Source: DATGPD01 sp041398565 (GTDB lineage Bacteria > Planctomycetota > UBA1135 > UBA2386). From it: DNA of 64,000 nucleotides. The notes beneath the pieces were generated by a model. That model searched no databases, was not told the DNA's origin, and worked only from the letters and a program-made list of their open reading frames with translations. Position numbers and translations under genes: made by a program. Below, piece after piece: positions 36,201-44,355 of the stretch. The stretch is taken from contig JAWKUN010000005.1 of NCBI GenBank assembly GCA_041398565.1, positions 1-64,000 of the forward strand. The letters run 5' to 3'. The stretch's first letter is position 1. Each line of letters opens with the position of its first letter.

Positions 36201-38513
36201 ATGAACTTCCTGCTGCGCTATGCGCGTTGGCTTCACACCCGCTGGCCGGCCGGTCACGTCGAGAAGCTGCCCGACGTCGGCGACGACGGTCGCACCAACG
36301 TCCCCGGTCTCTACGTCGCCGGCGACCTGACCGGTGTGCCGCTGCTCAAGTTCGCCGCGCAGAGCGGTGCCGCGGTCGTCCGCGCCATCCAGGCCGACCC
36401 CGACTTCCACGCCGCGCGCGCCCGCAAGCCCAAAGGCACGTTGGACCTGGTGATCGTCGGCGGCGGCGTCTCCGGCATGGCGGCAGCGCTCGAGGCGCGC
36501 AAGCTGCACCTCGACTTCGTGCTCCTGGAGGCAGCCGAGCCCTTCTCCACCCTCGTCAACTTCCCCAAGGGCAAGCCGATCTACACCTACCCCGCGGACA
36601 TGACGCCGCAGGCCGACCTGCAGTTCACCGCCCAGGTGAAGGAGCCGCTGCTCGACGAACTGCGCACTCAGACGCTGGCCAAGGGCATCAAGGCGCGGGC
36701 GGGCCGCGTCGAGCGGGTGCGCCGCGCCCGCGGCGCGCTGGTGTGCGAGGTCGCCGACCAAACACCGCTGGACACGCTGCGCGTGGTGGTCGCCATCGGC
36801 CGCTCGGGCAACTTCCGCCGCCTCGGAGTCCCCGGCGAAGAACTCGACAAGGTCAGCAACCGTCTGCACGACCCCAAGGACTACTGCCAGCAAGACGTGC
36901 TCGTGGTCGGTGGCGGTGACTCGGCGCTGGAGACGGCCGTGGCGCTGGCGCAGTGCGGCGCACGCGTCACTCTGTCCTACCGCAAGCGGGATCTGTCCCG
37001 CCCCAAGCCGGAGAACATCGCCAACCTCGAGCGCCTCCGAACCGATCCGATGGCCGAGGTGACCCCGACCGAGCCGCTCGGGGACCGAGTGACGACCCCG
37101 GCGGGACCGTTCCTCGACCCGGTGCGCGCAGCTGGCAGCGTGCGTCTCGAGTTGGGCAGCCGGGTGGCACGCATCGATCGAGATTCGGTCACGCTGGAAC
37201 TGGACGGCGGTGAGACGGCGACGCGAAGCAACGACGCGGTCTTTGCCATGATCGGGCGCGAAGCCCCGCTCGAGTTCTTCCGGCGCAGCGGCGTGCGCAT
37301 CCGCGGCGAGTGGCGTTGGCAGACCTGGGTCGGGCTCCTCGCCTTCCTGACCTTCTGCGTGTTCGTCTACAACTGGAAGGCGAGCGGCGACCTCAAGGCG
37401 GCATTCAAGGCGCGGCACTGGTTCCCCTTCGACATCGGCTCGCCCGACGACGCCGGCTCCTGGAGCGGCACGCTCCTGCTGTCGATGCACGAGCCGGGCT
37501 TCTGGTACTCGCTGGCCTACTCGGTGTTGATCTTGGCGTTCGGCCTGCGCCGCATGGCGCGGCGCAAGACACCGTACGTGAAGGTGCAGACGTGGTCACT
37601 GATCGCGTTCCAGTGGCTGCCACTCTTCCTGTTGCCGTACCTCCTGCTGCCCTGGCTCGGCCACAACGGTGCCTTCGACAGCGGCGCCGGCGCCTGGCTC
37701 GCCGACCAGCTGTTCCCGAAGGCCGACTACGACCCGCACGGGCGCGAGTACTGGCGGGCGTTCGGCCTGATCCTGGCCTGGCCGTTGTTCATCTGGAACG
37801 TGTTCAGCAGCCAGCCCATGTGGCTCTGGTTGGCGATCAGCCTGGTGCAGACGTGTGTGCTCATCCCGCTGCTGGTGCGCCGCTTCGGCAAGGGCGCGTA
37901 CTGCGGCTGGATCTGCTCGTGCGGCGCCATGGCCGAGACCCTCGGCGACGCGCACCGCCACAAGATGCCGCACGGCAAGGTTTGGAACCGGCTCAACCTC
38001 GTGGGCCAGGTGATCCTGGCCGCGGCGCTGGTGCTGCTCTTCCTCCGCGTCGTCAGCTGGACCGCGCCGAACTCCTGGCTCGGCAGCCACGCCAGCGCCT
38101 GGTTCTACGGCCTGCTGTCTGGCTATCAGCTGGGCGGCGTGCGGTTGAACTACTACTGGCTGGTCGACGTCGGCCTCGCCGGCATCCTCGGCCTGGCTTT
38201 CTACTTCCACTTCAGCGGGCGCGTGTGGTGCCGCTTCGCCTGCCCGCTGGCGGCGTTGATGCACGTGTACGCGCGGTTCAGCCGCTTCCGCATCCTCGCG
38301 GACAAGAAGAAGTGCATCTCGTGCAACGTGTGCACGTCCGTGTGCCATCAAGGCATCGACATCATGAACTTCGCCAACAAGGGGCTGCCGATGGCCGACC
38401 CCGAGTGCGTGCGCTGCAGTGCCTGCGTGCAGACGTGCCCGACCGGTGTCCTCGAGTTCGGCGCGCTCCGGCGAGACGGCACCTCCGAGCGCGACCGCCT
38501 CGCCGCGAAGTGA
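36201..38513 (+). CDS. Flavoprotein fused to NapH-type polyferredoxin, FAD segment moved to N terminus
   Basis: 770 residues in three parts. First, residues 1-65 include RTNVPGLYVAGDLTGVPLLKFAAQSG, the GD motif that in thioredoxin-reductase-like proteins normally comes last. Second, residues 80-370 have an FAD Rossmann GGGVSG (88-93) and an NAD(P) Rossmann VVGGGDS (235-241), ending at the point where the GD motif would be expected; the CxxC redox pair of thioredoxin reductase is absent. Third, membrane helices (about 376-690) with CGWICSCG and CRFACPL, and two ferredoxin sites CISCNVCTSVCH and CVRCSACVQTCP. Likely moves electrons from NAD(P)H through FAD to a membrane-bound iron-sulfur chain. 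Partner and acceptor unknown. Confidence 0.85.
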   Translation: MNFLLRYARWLHTRWPAGHVEKLPDVGDDGRTNVPGLYVAGDLTGVPLLKFAAQSGAAVVRAIQADPDFHAARARKPKGTLDLVIVGGGVSGMAAALEARKLHLDFVLLEAAEPFSTLVNFPKGKPIYTYPADMTPQADLQFTAQVKEPLLDELRTQTLAKGIKARAGRVERVRRARGALVCEVADQTPLDTLRVVVAIGRSGNFRRLGVPGEELDKVSNRLHDPKDYCQQDVLVVGGGDSALETAVALAQCGARVTLSYRKRDLSRPKPENIANLERLRTDPMAEVTPTEPLGDRVTTPAGPFLDPVRAAGSVRLELGSRVARIDRDSVTLELDGGETATRSNDAVFAMIGREAPLEFFRRSGVRIRGEWRWQTWVGLLAFLTFCVFVYNWKASGDLKAAFKARHWFPFDIGSPDDAGSWSGTLLLSMHEPGFWYSLAYSVLILAFGLRRMARRKTPYVKVQTWSLIAFQWLPLFLLPYLLLPWLGHNGAFDSGAGAWLADQLFPKADYDPHGREYWRAFGLILAWPLFIWNVFSSQPMWLWLAISLVQTCVLIPLLVRRFGKGAYCGWICSCGAMAETLGDAHRHKMPHGKVWNRLNLVGQVILAAALVLLFLRVVSWTAPNSWLGSHASAWFYGLLSGYQLGGVRLNYYWLVDVGLAGILGLAFYFHFSGRVWCRFACPLAALMHVYARFSRFRILADKKKCISCNVCTSVCHQGIDIMNFANKGLPMADPECVRCSACVQTCPTGVLEFGALRRDGTSERDRLAAK

Positions 38514-38552
38514 CCCGCCGGGTGTCCCCGGCCTCACCGTGCTGCCGATCGC

Positions 38553-39368
38553 TCAGCCCGCCTGAATCGGCTCGCGGTCGGCACGGGACACGTGGATCCT
38601 GACGCCGGCTCCCAACGCGCGCCGCAGCTGACGGGCGAGGATCGGCAAGTAGCCGCGCTCGGTCAGCGAGTGCTCCGCGAGGACCACGTGGCGTCCGGCT
38701 TCGATCGCCGCGAGGACGTCGTGGTGCCGCATCTCGCCGGTGAAGAACAGATCCGCGTCGCGCAGCAAGGCGCCGCCGGCGCCGGCGGCGAGCGCCACGG
38801 TGCGCACCTTGGCACCGGGTTCCAGCAGAGAACGGGCCACGCGCAGGCGCGCGACCCCGAGGTGCTGCTTCAGCAGGGTCACGATCGCGGCCAGGGTCTT
38901 GGCTTTCGGCAGGGTCAGCAAACGCCCCTGCCCGACGCCTGGCGGCTCGCCGGGAATCGGCTCCAGGGGTTCGGCGCCGACTCGGCCGAACGGCGCCGCG
39001 AGCCAGTCGTTCAGCCCGCCCGCTGCGGCATCGAGTGCGGTGTGCGGACTGTAGATGGCGATGTCGTTCTGCACGGCGCGCAGCAGACCCCGCGTGCGCG
39101 GCGCGCTGGCGCGCAGCGCCTTCAGCCCGCTGAAGATCGGCGGGTGGTAGGCGACCACGAGCTGACAACGCCGGCGCACCGCCTCCACGATGACGTTGTC
39201 GGTGGCGTCGATGGCCAGCAGGACGCCGGTGAGTGGTCGCCGGTGCCCGGCACGCCCGGCGGCCGCGGGCGGTTCGACGAGGAGCCCGACGTTGTCCCAC
39301 TGCGCCGCCAGCCGCAGGGGCGCGAGGTCTTCGAGCGCCCGCAGGGCATGACCGAGGGTCGAGGGCAT
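38553..39368 (-). CDS. NIF3-family dinuclear metal protein
   Basis: 271 residues. The family signature is present: LAAQWDNVGLLV, VVAYHPPIFSGLKAL (metal-binding His), IYSPHTALDAA (second His) and near the end DLFFTGEMRHHDVL and VLAEHSLTERG (Glu/His ligands). NIF3 proteins form toroidal hexamers with two metals per chain; some are annotated GTP cyclohydrolase I type 2. The start is 13 nt after the stop of the reverse transcriptase, so the two genes are probably on one transcript. Whether it functions with the retron or is only a neighbour cannot be read from sequence. Confidence 0.9.
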   Translation of the reverse strand: MPSTLGHALRALEDLAPLRLAAQWDNVGLLVEPPAAAGRAGHRRPLTGVLLAIDATDNVIVEAVRRRCQLVVAYHPPIFSGLKALRASAPRTRGLLRAVQNDIAIYSPHTALDAAAGGLNDWLAAPFGRVGAEPLEPIPGEPPGVGQGRLLTLPKAKTLAAIVTLLKQHLGVARLRVARSLLEPGAKVRTVALAAGAGGALLRDADLFFTGEMRHHDVLAAIEAGRHVVLAEHSLTERGYLPILARQLRRALGAGVRIHVSRADREPIQAG

Positions 39369-39381
39369 TGCCGGCGCGAGA

Positions 39382-40665
39382 TTACGGGATCACCCGCGGC
39401 GTCCAAGACACGGAATCGAAGAGCACGCGCAGGCGCGCCGCGATCCGCGGCTGCACGCGAGCGACCTGAGCGATCCGCCCCAGCAGGTGCGCACGGAAGT
39501 TCGGATGGCCCTCCCGGTTCTGGGTATCGGCACCGTGCCGCATGCAGTTGTGGAGGATCGCCTCCAGGCGCTCCCGCTCGCGTCTCGGCACCCCGAGCGC
39601 CGCATTCAGCACCAGCCCCAACGCGCGCTGGCTCACGCTGGCCGGCATGCGTCGAGTCTTGTGGTGAGCCGCGGCAAGACCCTCCTCGAGCAGAATCGCC
39701 GCCGCGTGCAGCTCGCAGCGACGAGCGTCGCGGGCAAACCCCTCCGCGCCGCTGAACAGCAGGTCGTCGGCGTAGCGCGTGTAGTCGGCCGCGAAGCGCC
39801 GCGCCAACCCGGACAACCGCGCGTCGATGCGGTAGGCGCACAGGTTCGCCAGCGCTGGCGACGTCGGCGCTCCTTGGGGCAGGTGGCGCCGCTGCAAGGC
39901 TCGTTCGAGGCGCTCGGCGGCGGGGCCGTGCGCCGCCAGCCCCGCAGCGCGGACGGCGCCGGGGGTGACGGAGGTGCACAGTCGCGCCAGCAGGCCCGCG
40001 ACCTCTTCCGGATAGCCCATCTGGAAGAAGACTCGGCGCACGCGACCGCAGCCGAAAGAGGCGAAGAAGTCGCGGACGTCCATCCGCAGCACGCACGACC
40101 GGCCCGCGTGGATGCTGGCCGCGCTCACCACATCGCGCCCGCGCACGAAGCCGTGGGCCGCCGGGTGCGCCGGCACGTGCGCGAGGATGCCGTGCAGGAT
40201 TCGCCGTTGCACCCACGCCAGGCGCGTTCGCGGCGCCTCGATCAGACGCGGGACGCCACCGCGCCTGGAGATCCACCGCCAACGGTAGGCATGCGCTTCT
40301 CCGGTCCGACATCGCGCCAGGAAGTGGAGTTCTTCGACGGTCAGACCCAGCCATGCGGCCAGCGCCGGGGGGCTGACGAGCGGCGGCACCGACCACGCCG
40401 CCGCCACCGGCCCGGGTTGCATGCAGGACGGAGGCAGCGCATCGAGTCGAGGTTGCACGCGCCGCCAGACACGTGCGAACCCCTTGTCCTGCCGTAGCGC
40501 CAGTTCGATCTCGCGCGCGCTGGGGCGTCGGCCGGTCTCGAAGCGTCGCGCCAGTCCTTCGGCGATCCGGCGCAGCCGGCGCCCCGCGCGGCCGCCCAGC
40601 GCCACGAGCCTGCCCTCGATCGCGGCGGCCGTGAGAGGACCACGCCCGACGGCAGCGGCGGCCAT
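39382..40665 (-). CDS. Retron-type reverse transcriptase
   Basis: 427 residues from ATG; a TTG at 40695 would add ten. A 95-residue Arg/Ala-rich helical extension with no known domain precedes the retron-like start (SPPALAAWLGLTVEELHFLA). RT motifs: AAHGFVRGRD (169-178), DVRDFF with the first catalytic Asp (196-201), LPQGAPTSPALANLCAYRID (262-281), YTRYADDLLFSG with YADD (298-301). The retron X motif NAxxH reads AASIH (His kept) and the VTG motif reads ALG. No maturase X-domain or endonuclease, arguing against a group II intron; no variable repeat, arguing against a DGR. The non-coding region just upstream has the a1/a2 repeat plan, so I call it a retron, resembling myxobacterial single-gene types. 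Confidence 0.85.
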   Translation of the reverse strand: MAAAAVGRGPLTAAAIEGRLVALGGRAGRRLRRIAEGLARRFETGRRPSAREIELALRQDKGFARVWRRVQPRLDALPPSCMQPGPVAAAWSVPPLVSPPALAAWLGLTVEELHFLARCRTGEAHAYRWRWISRRGGVPRLIEAPRTRLAWVQRRILHGILAHVPAHPAAHGFVRGRDVVSAASIHAGRSCVLRMDVRDFFASFGCGRVRRVFFQMGYPEEVAGLLARLCTSVTPGAVRAAGLAAHGPAAERLERALQRRHLPQGAPTSPALANLCAYRIDARLSGLARRFAADYTRYADDLLFSGAEGFARDARRCELHAAAILLEEGLAAAHHKTRRMPASVSQRALGLVLNAALGVPRRERERLEAILHNCMRHGADTQNREGHPNFRAHLLGRIAQVARVQPRIAARLRVLFDSVSWTPRVIP

Positions 40666-41036
40666 CTGCAAGGACTTGCCTGGAACGGTGTGCAAGGGAC
40701 CACTCTCGCCAGCCGGCGAGTTCGTGGGTTCGTGTAGCGTCGAGGTGCGCGCTTGACCACCCCACGCCCTCTCGAGCCGACCGAGCGAACGGACCGTGTC
40801 CCGGCGACGCGGGTCGGGCGCGGCCAGCGCGTCGCAGTCGCGACGTCAGGGCCGTGCTCGGGATCGGCTGAGCGCGGGAGTGCCCCGGGGTAGCCCCGGA
40901 GAGACGAAGGCACGGTGCGTGCACCGGCTCCATCGGCCCGGGACACGGTCCGCGAGCATGATCGCCGGCGCGGGGAGTCCGTCAACCCGGGACCGGCAGG
41001 CGGCGCAGGTGGTACGCTGCACCACGCCGAGACCCG
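40666..41036. other. Retron RT leader and divergent spacer to mutM
   Basis: 371 bp between the RT start and the mutM start. It contains the candidate ncRNA at 40790-40952, 124 nt between a2 and the RT ATG with no clear ribosome binding site, and 84 nt (40953-41036) that must hold the promoters of both divergent transcripts. No -35/-10 boxes are evident. Confidence 0.5.
40790..40952 (-). ncRNA. Candidate retron msr-msd RNA
   Basis: On the minus strand, 125 nt upstream of the RT ATG. A perfect 15-bp inverted repeat (a1 40952-40938, a2 40804-40790, CCGGGACACGGTCCG on plus) bounds 133 nt. Inside, in order: hairpin 40926-40913 (CGGTG, CACG loop, CACCG), a longer hairpin 40913-40880 (GTGCC...GGCAC outside, CCGGGG / CCCCGG with CTA loop inside; it shares base 40913 with the first), and the msd-like hairpin 40854-40821 (CGGCC / GGCCG outside, CGTCGC / GCGACG inside, GACT loop). 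A G lies immediately after a1 at 40937, a candidate branch point. Size and order fit msr then msd. The boundaries and the branch G are inference. Confidence 0.72.
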
Positions 41037-41942
41037 ATGCCCGAACTGCCCGACGTCACGGTGTACCGCGAGCGCCTCGTCGCGCTCCTCGGCGGACGCG
41101 AGCTCGACGGCGTGCGCTTGTTCTCTCCGTTCGTCTTGCGCAGCGTCGAGCCACCCGTCCAGGCGCTGGTCGGGCGCACGCTGCAAGACGTCGAGCGCCT
41201 GGGCAAGCGCTTGGTGCTGGTGTTCGGCGACGACCTGTTCTTGGTGCTGCACCTGATGATCGCCGGACGGCTGCGCCTGCGAAAGCCCGGCGCCAAGCCG
41301 CCCGGCAAGATGGGTCTGGCGGCCTTCGACTTCGCCGCGAGCACCCTGATGCTCACGGAAGCAGCGAGCAAGAAGCGCGCCTCCCTGCACGTCGTGCACG
41401 GGCGCGCGGGGCTGGCCGAGTTCGACCGTGGCGGCCTCGAGGTGATGGACACCGACGTCGAGGCGTTCGCCGCCGCGCTGCGCCGCGAGAACCGCACCCT
41501 CAAGCGCGCTCTCACCGATCCGCGCATCCTGTCGGGCATCGGCAACGCCTACTCCGACGAGATCCTGCACGCCGCGCGGCTGTCGCCCACCCAGCTCACG
41601 GCCAACCTGGGCGACGACGCGATGGCGCGCTTGTTCGCCGCCACCCGCGACACGCTGCGCACCTGGACCGAGCGCCTGCGGACCGAAGTCGGCGACGGCT
41701 TCCCCGACGAGGTGACCGCCTTCCGCGAAGCCATGGCCGTGCACGGCCGCTACAAGCAACCCTGCCCGGTTTGCCAGACCCCGGTGCAGCACATCCTGTA
41801 CGCAAGCAACGAGTGCAACTACTGCCCCACCTGCCAGACCGAAGGGCGTCTCCTCGCCGACCGCGGCCTGTCGCAACTGATGCGCAAGGACTGGCCGAAG
41901 ACCCTGGAAGAGCTCGAGGAGAAGAAGGGCCGCCCCCCGTGA
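41037..41942 (+). CDS. mutM: Formamidopyrimidine-DNA glycosylase (MutM/Fpg)
   Basis: 301 residues. Begins MPELPDV, providing the Pro/Glu catalytic N terminus, so the start is certain. LMIAGRLRLRKPG carries the usual strand, ILSGIGNAYSDEILHAARLSP is the H2TH motif, and the zinc finger CPVCQTPVQHILYASNECNYCPTCQ is complete. It removes oxidised purines and nicks the AP site during base excision repair. Divergent from the retron RNA by 84 bp. The C terminus has a 30-residue acidic/basic extension after the finger. Could also be Nei-like, but PELP favours MutM. Confidence 0.93.
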   Translation: MPELPDVTVYRERLVALLGGRELDGVRLFSPFVLRSVEPPVQALVGRTLQDVERLGKRLVLVFGDDLFLVLHLMIAGRLRLRKPGAKPPGKMGLAAFDFAASTLMLTEAASKKRASLHVVHGRAGLAEFDRGGLEVMDTDVEAFAAALRRENRTLKRALTDPRILSGIGNAYSDEILHAARLSPTQLTANLGDDAMARLFAATRDTLRTWTERLRTEVGDGFPDEVTAFREAMAVHGRYKQPCPVCQTPVQHILYASNECNYCPTCQTEGRLLADRGLSQLMRKDWPKTLEELEEKKGRPP

Positions 41943-41988
41943 GGGAACCCCGTAGCGAAGTAACAAGGTGGAGCCAGACACCAACTGG

Positions 41989-43092
41989 TTACTTGGTGAA
42001 GCGGAGGGCGTAGATCGGGGGGAGGTGGGCACTGAGGCACTGCCACTTGGTGCCGCCGTTGGCGCTCACCCACAGACCGCCGGTGGTCGAGCCCACGGCC
42101 AGGGTCTTGCCGTCGTCGGCGACGTCGAGGGCGTGGCGGTAGACGAGGTCGTAGGCGGGCTTCGGCAGTCCGTTGGCAAGGCTGCGGAACGTCTTGCCGC
42201 CGTCGCGGGTCTGGGTGACGACGAAACGCCCGTCGCCGGGCACGCGACACTCGTCCTTGACCCCCGGCACGAACCAGGCGACGTCGGGATCACGCGGGTG
42301 GACGGCGACCGCGAAGCCGAAGGCCGAGGGCGTCACCTTCTTGATCTCCTTGAAGGTGGTACCGCCGTCGTCGCTCCTGAAGATGCCGTTGTGGTGCTGG
42401 CACCACACCCGGTCGGGTGCGCTCGGGCACTGCACGACACGGTGCGGGTCCTGCTGCACCGGGTCGTACTCCTGACCCTTCGGCACGTGCTCGGCACGCA
42501 GACCGTGTCCCGCCTGCACCCACGTTTCCCCGTGGTCGAAGCTCTGCCAGATGCCGCCCGACGACACCCCGACCGTCAGCAGATTCGGATCGCGCGGATC
42601 GACGCACACACTGTGCAGACCGGGACCGTCCTTGCCGCCACCATTCCACTTGGCGCGCACCTTCTGGTCCCACAGTCCGCGCATGAGCCGCCAGCTTCGA
42701 CCGCGGTCCTTGGAATGGAACAGCCCGCCCGGCACTGTGCCGCACCACAGGCCTCCCGGCGTCGCCGGATCGATCTCCAAGGCCCAGATGGTCGTCGTCG
42801 ACCACGGCACCTTGCGGCCCATGCCATCGGTCACGACATCGCTCTTCTTCGGCTTGGGGTAGGCCGGCACCGCGATCTCGCGCCAACTCTTGCCCCGGTC
42901 GTCGCTCCGGTGCAGCTTGGGCCCGAAGTGGCCGTGCTCGAGCGCCGCGTACAGCGCGCCGTCGCGCGGATCCTGCATCGACAGCGACACCGCCGCGCCG
43001 AAGAACGATGGCTTCGCCAGCTTGAAGCCCGCGGCGTTGCGCCGCGCGAGAAACAGACCCTTGCGCGTGGAGACGAGGAGCGACGTCGACAT
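41989..43092 (-). CDS. BNR/sialidase-like beta-propeller protein
   Basis: 367 residues. The start MSTSLLVSTRKGLFLARR is preferred over a GTG 36 bases upstream, because the propeller begins there. Repeats of SDDRGKSWREI, SKDRGRSWRLM, SFDHGETWVQAG, RSDDGGTTFKEI and TRDGGKTFRSL are Asp-box (BNR) motifs of a seven-bladed propeller; there is no signal peptide. No sialidase catalytic Arg triad was evident. The same-strand MoaD/ThiS-like gene at 44043 is a neighbour I have seen paired with such propellers in other phyla, here split by a plus-strand gene. Function is unknown. Confidence 0.8.
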   Translation of the reverse strand: MSTSLLVSTRKGLFLARRNAAGFKLAKPSFFGAAVSLSMQDPRDGALYAALEHGHFGPKLHRSDDRGKSWREIAVPAYPKPKKSDVVTDGMGRKVPWSTTTIWALEIDPATPGGLWCGTVPGGLFHSKDRGRSWRLMRGLWDQKVRAKWNGGGKDGPGLHSVCVDPRDPNLLTVGVSSGGIWQSFDHGETWVQAGHGLRAEHVPKGQEYDPVQQDPHRVVQCPSAPDRVWCQHHNGIFRSDDGGTTFKEIKKVTPSAFGFAVAVHPRDPDVAWFVPGVKDECRVPGDGRFVVTQTRDGGKTFRSLANGLPKPAYDLVYRHALDVADDGKTLAVGSTTGGLWVSANGGTKWQCLSAHLPPIYALRFTK

Positions 43093-43217
43093 GCCGGGAT
43101 CTTTCGCCGGCGGCCAGGTCCCCGCCACGGGAAAGTCCGCCCCCCGGCACCCACGGCAGGCAGGACCGAATTCCGTTACTCGCCACCGCGCGTGGAGCTA
43201 CCAGCACAGTGCCCCGC

Positions 43218-44000
43218 ATGTCCATTCCAGCCAACCACATGATCCTCCGCTTCGGCCTGGCCACGCTGCTCACGGCAGCTCTCGCCCAGGCACAGACCCT
43301 GACGTACGAGTTCAGACTGGACGAACGCCAGCTCGTCACCCCGCCGCCGGTGTTGGACGGCGCCTCCGGAAGTGGGAGGCTGATCTTCGACACGGCCACA
43401 CGCAACCTGACGATCTCCGGCAGCTTCTCCGGCCTCACGTCGCCTGTGACCGGTGTCGCGCTCTTCTCCGGTGCGCGCCGCGGCGCCAACGGCACTGCGG
43501 CCCTCACCTGCACCCCATCCGGCAGGCTCTTCGGCACCTTCACGGCCATCAGCGTCCTGACCGTCGCGCAGTCGTCGTTGCTGCGAGATGGTCTCGCCTA
43601 CATCCAGCTGACCACCGCCTCCCGCACACTCGGAGCGCTGCGTGGCCAGATCGACTCCGTGCCCGGTAGTGGCACCGCACAGACTGTTCTTCCCAATGTG
43701 TCGGGCGCGGCAACCGCCGGTGGCTCCCTCCAGATCTGGGCAGGAGCCAGCACCGTCGTGCTGGTCGGCGTCGCGCTCCCGCCGGGAACGTCGCTGCCGT
43801 TGCGCGCACCATGGGTCTGCCCGATCTATCCGGGTGGCCTCGCCCTCGATCCGACCTACCCGTTCTTCGTCTTGCCCAGCGCAATCAGCCTCCCGATCCC
43901 ACGGAGTCTGTCGCACGGAGAGATCGCGGTCCAGGGCGTGAACATCGCCGTGGGCTGTCCGATTCTCATGGGAGGGTTCCGCATCGCGATCCGGCCCTGA
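43218..44000 (+). CDS. Secreted CHRD-like domain protein
   Basis: 260 residues from ATG; the second Met (43239) directly starts the signal peptide MILRFGLATLLTAALAQAQ and may be the real start. Residues about 30-155 have the CHRD pattern (LDERQLVTPPPVLDGASGSGRLIFDTATRNLTISGSF... ending YIQLTTASRTLGALRGQI), a beta domain found in extracellular bacterial proteins. The remaining part is a beta-rich module ending in VQGVNIAVGCPILMGGFRIAIRP, like other exported proteins here. Probably surface located; no enzymatic motif. It interrupts two minus-strand genes (propeller, MoaD-like). Confidence 0.75.
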   Translation: MSIPANHMILRFGLATLLTAALAQAQTLTYEFRLDERQLVTPPPVLDGASGSGRLIFDTATRNLTISGSFSGLTSPVTGVALFSGARRGANGTAALTCTPSGRLFGTFTAISVLTVAQSSLLRDGLAYIQLTTASRTLGALRGQIDSVPGSGTAQTVLPNVSGAATAGGSLQIWAGASTVVLVGVALPPGTSLPLRAPWVCPIYPGGLALDPTYPFFVLPSAISLPIPRSLSHGEIAVQGVNIAVGCPILMGGFRIAIRP

Positions 44001-44042
44001 GCAACGCCGAGCGCCTCCGGCCTGCGGTCACCGCTGCCGCCC

Positions 44043-44312
44043 TCAGCCGCCGGACAGCGCTTGGAAGAAGGCCAGCTCGGCGCTCGCGCCGATGCTGTCG
44101 CTGAGCGCCACTCGGTCACGGACCGGTTGGCCATCGACGAAGAGGGCCACGTGCGTGCGCAAGGCACCCTGGTCGTCCAGCAGGTAGCCTCGTAGATCCG
44201 GCCGGCGCGCGAAGGCCGCGTCCACCGCTGCCCGCGCCGTGCGGCCGTCGACGTGCAACGGCGGGCAGGCGACGTGCCGCTGTAGGACTGCGGGGAAGGA
44301 CACGGTCACCAC
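44043..44312 (-). CDS. MoaD/ThiS-like ubiquitin-fold sulfur carrier
   Basis: 89 residues with a beta-grasp layout (VTVSFPAVLQRHV, central helix ARAAVDAAFARRPDLRGYLL, RTHVALFVDGQPVRD) ending AFFQALSGG. The C-terminal Gly-Gly is where MoaD, ThiS and SAMP-type carriers are adenylated and thiocarboxylated. No moaE, moeB, thiG or other sulfur-transfer genes are nearby. The longer-than-MoaD loop region and the lack of a cofactor pathway leave the target open. Same strand as the M1 peptidase downstream of its promoter side and the BNR propeller beyond the CHRD gene. Confidence 0.8.
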   Translation of the reverse strand: MVTVSFPAVLQRHVACPPLHVDGRTARAAVDAAFARRPDLRGYLLDDQGALRTHVALFVDGQPVRDRVALSDSIGASAELAFFQALSGG

Positions 44313-44355
44313 GTCGAGGTCTCCGCACGCTGCGGCCGCACGCGGTGCGCGCGCA

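Noticed and set aside
39382..40665. Group II intron or diversity-generating retroelement
   Set aside because: No maturase or endonuclease domain, no intron domain V, and no template/variable repeat pair around the RT.
41958..41994. GTAACAAGGTGG resembling the 3' end of 16S rRNA
   Set aside because: Only about 12 bases match, with no adjacent rRNA sequence; it is part of an inverted repeat (AAGTAAC / GTTACTT) between two convergent genes.
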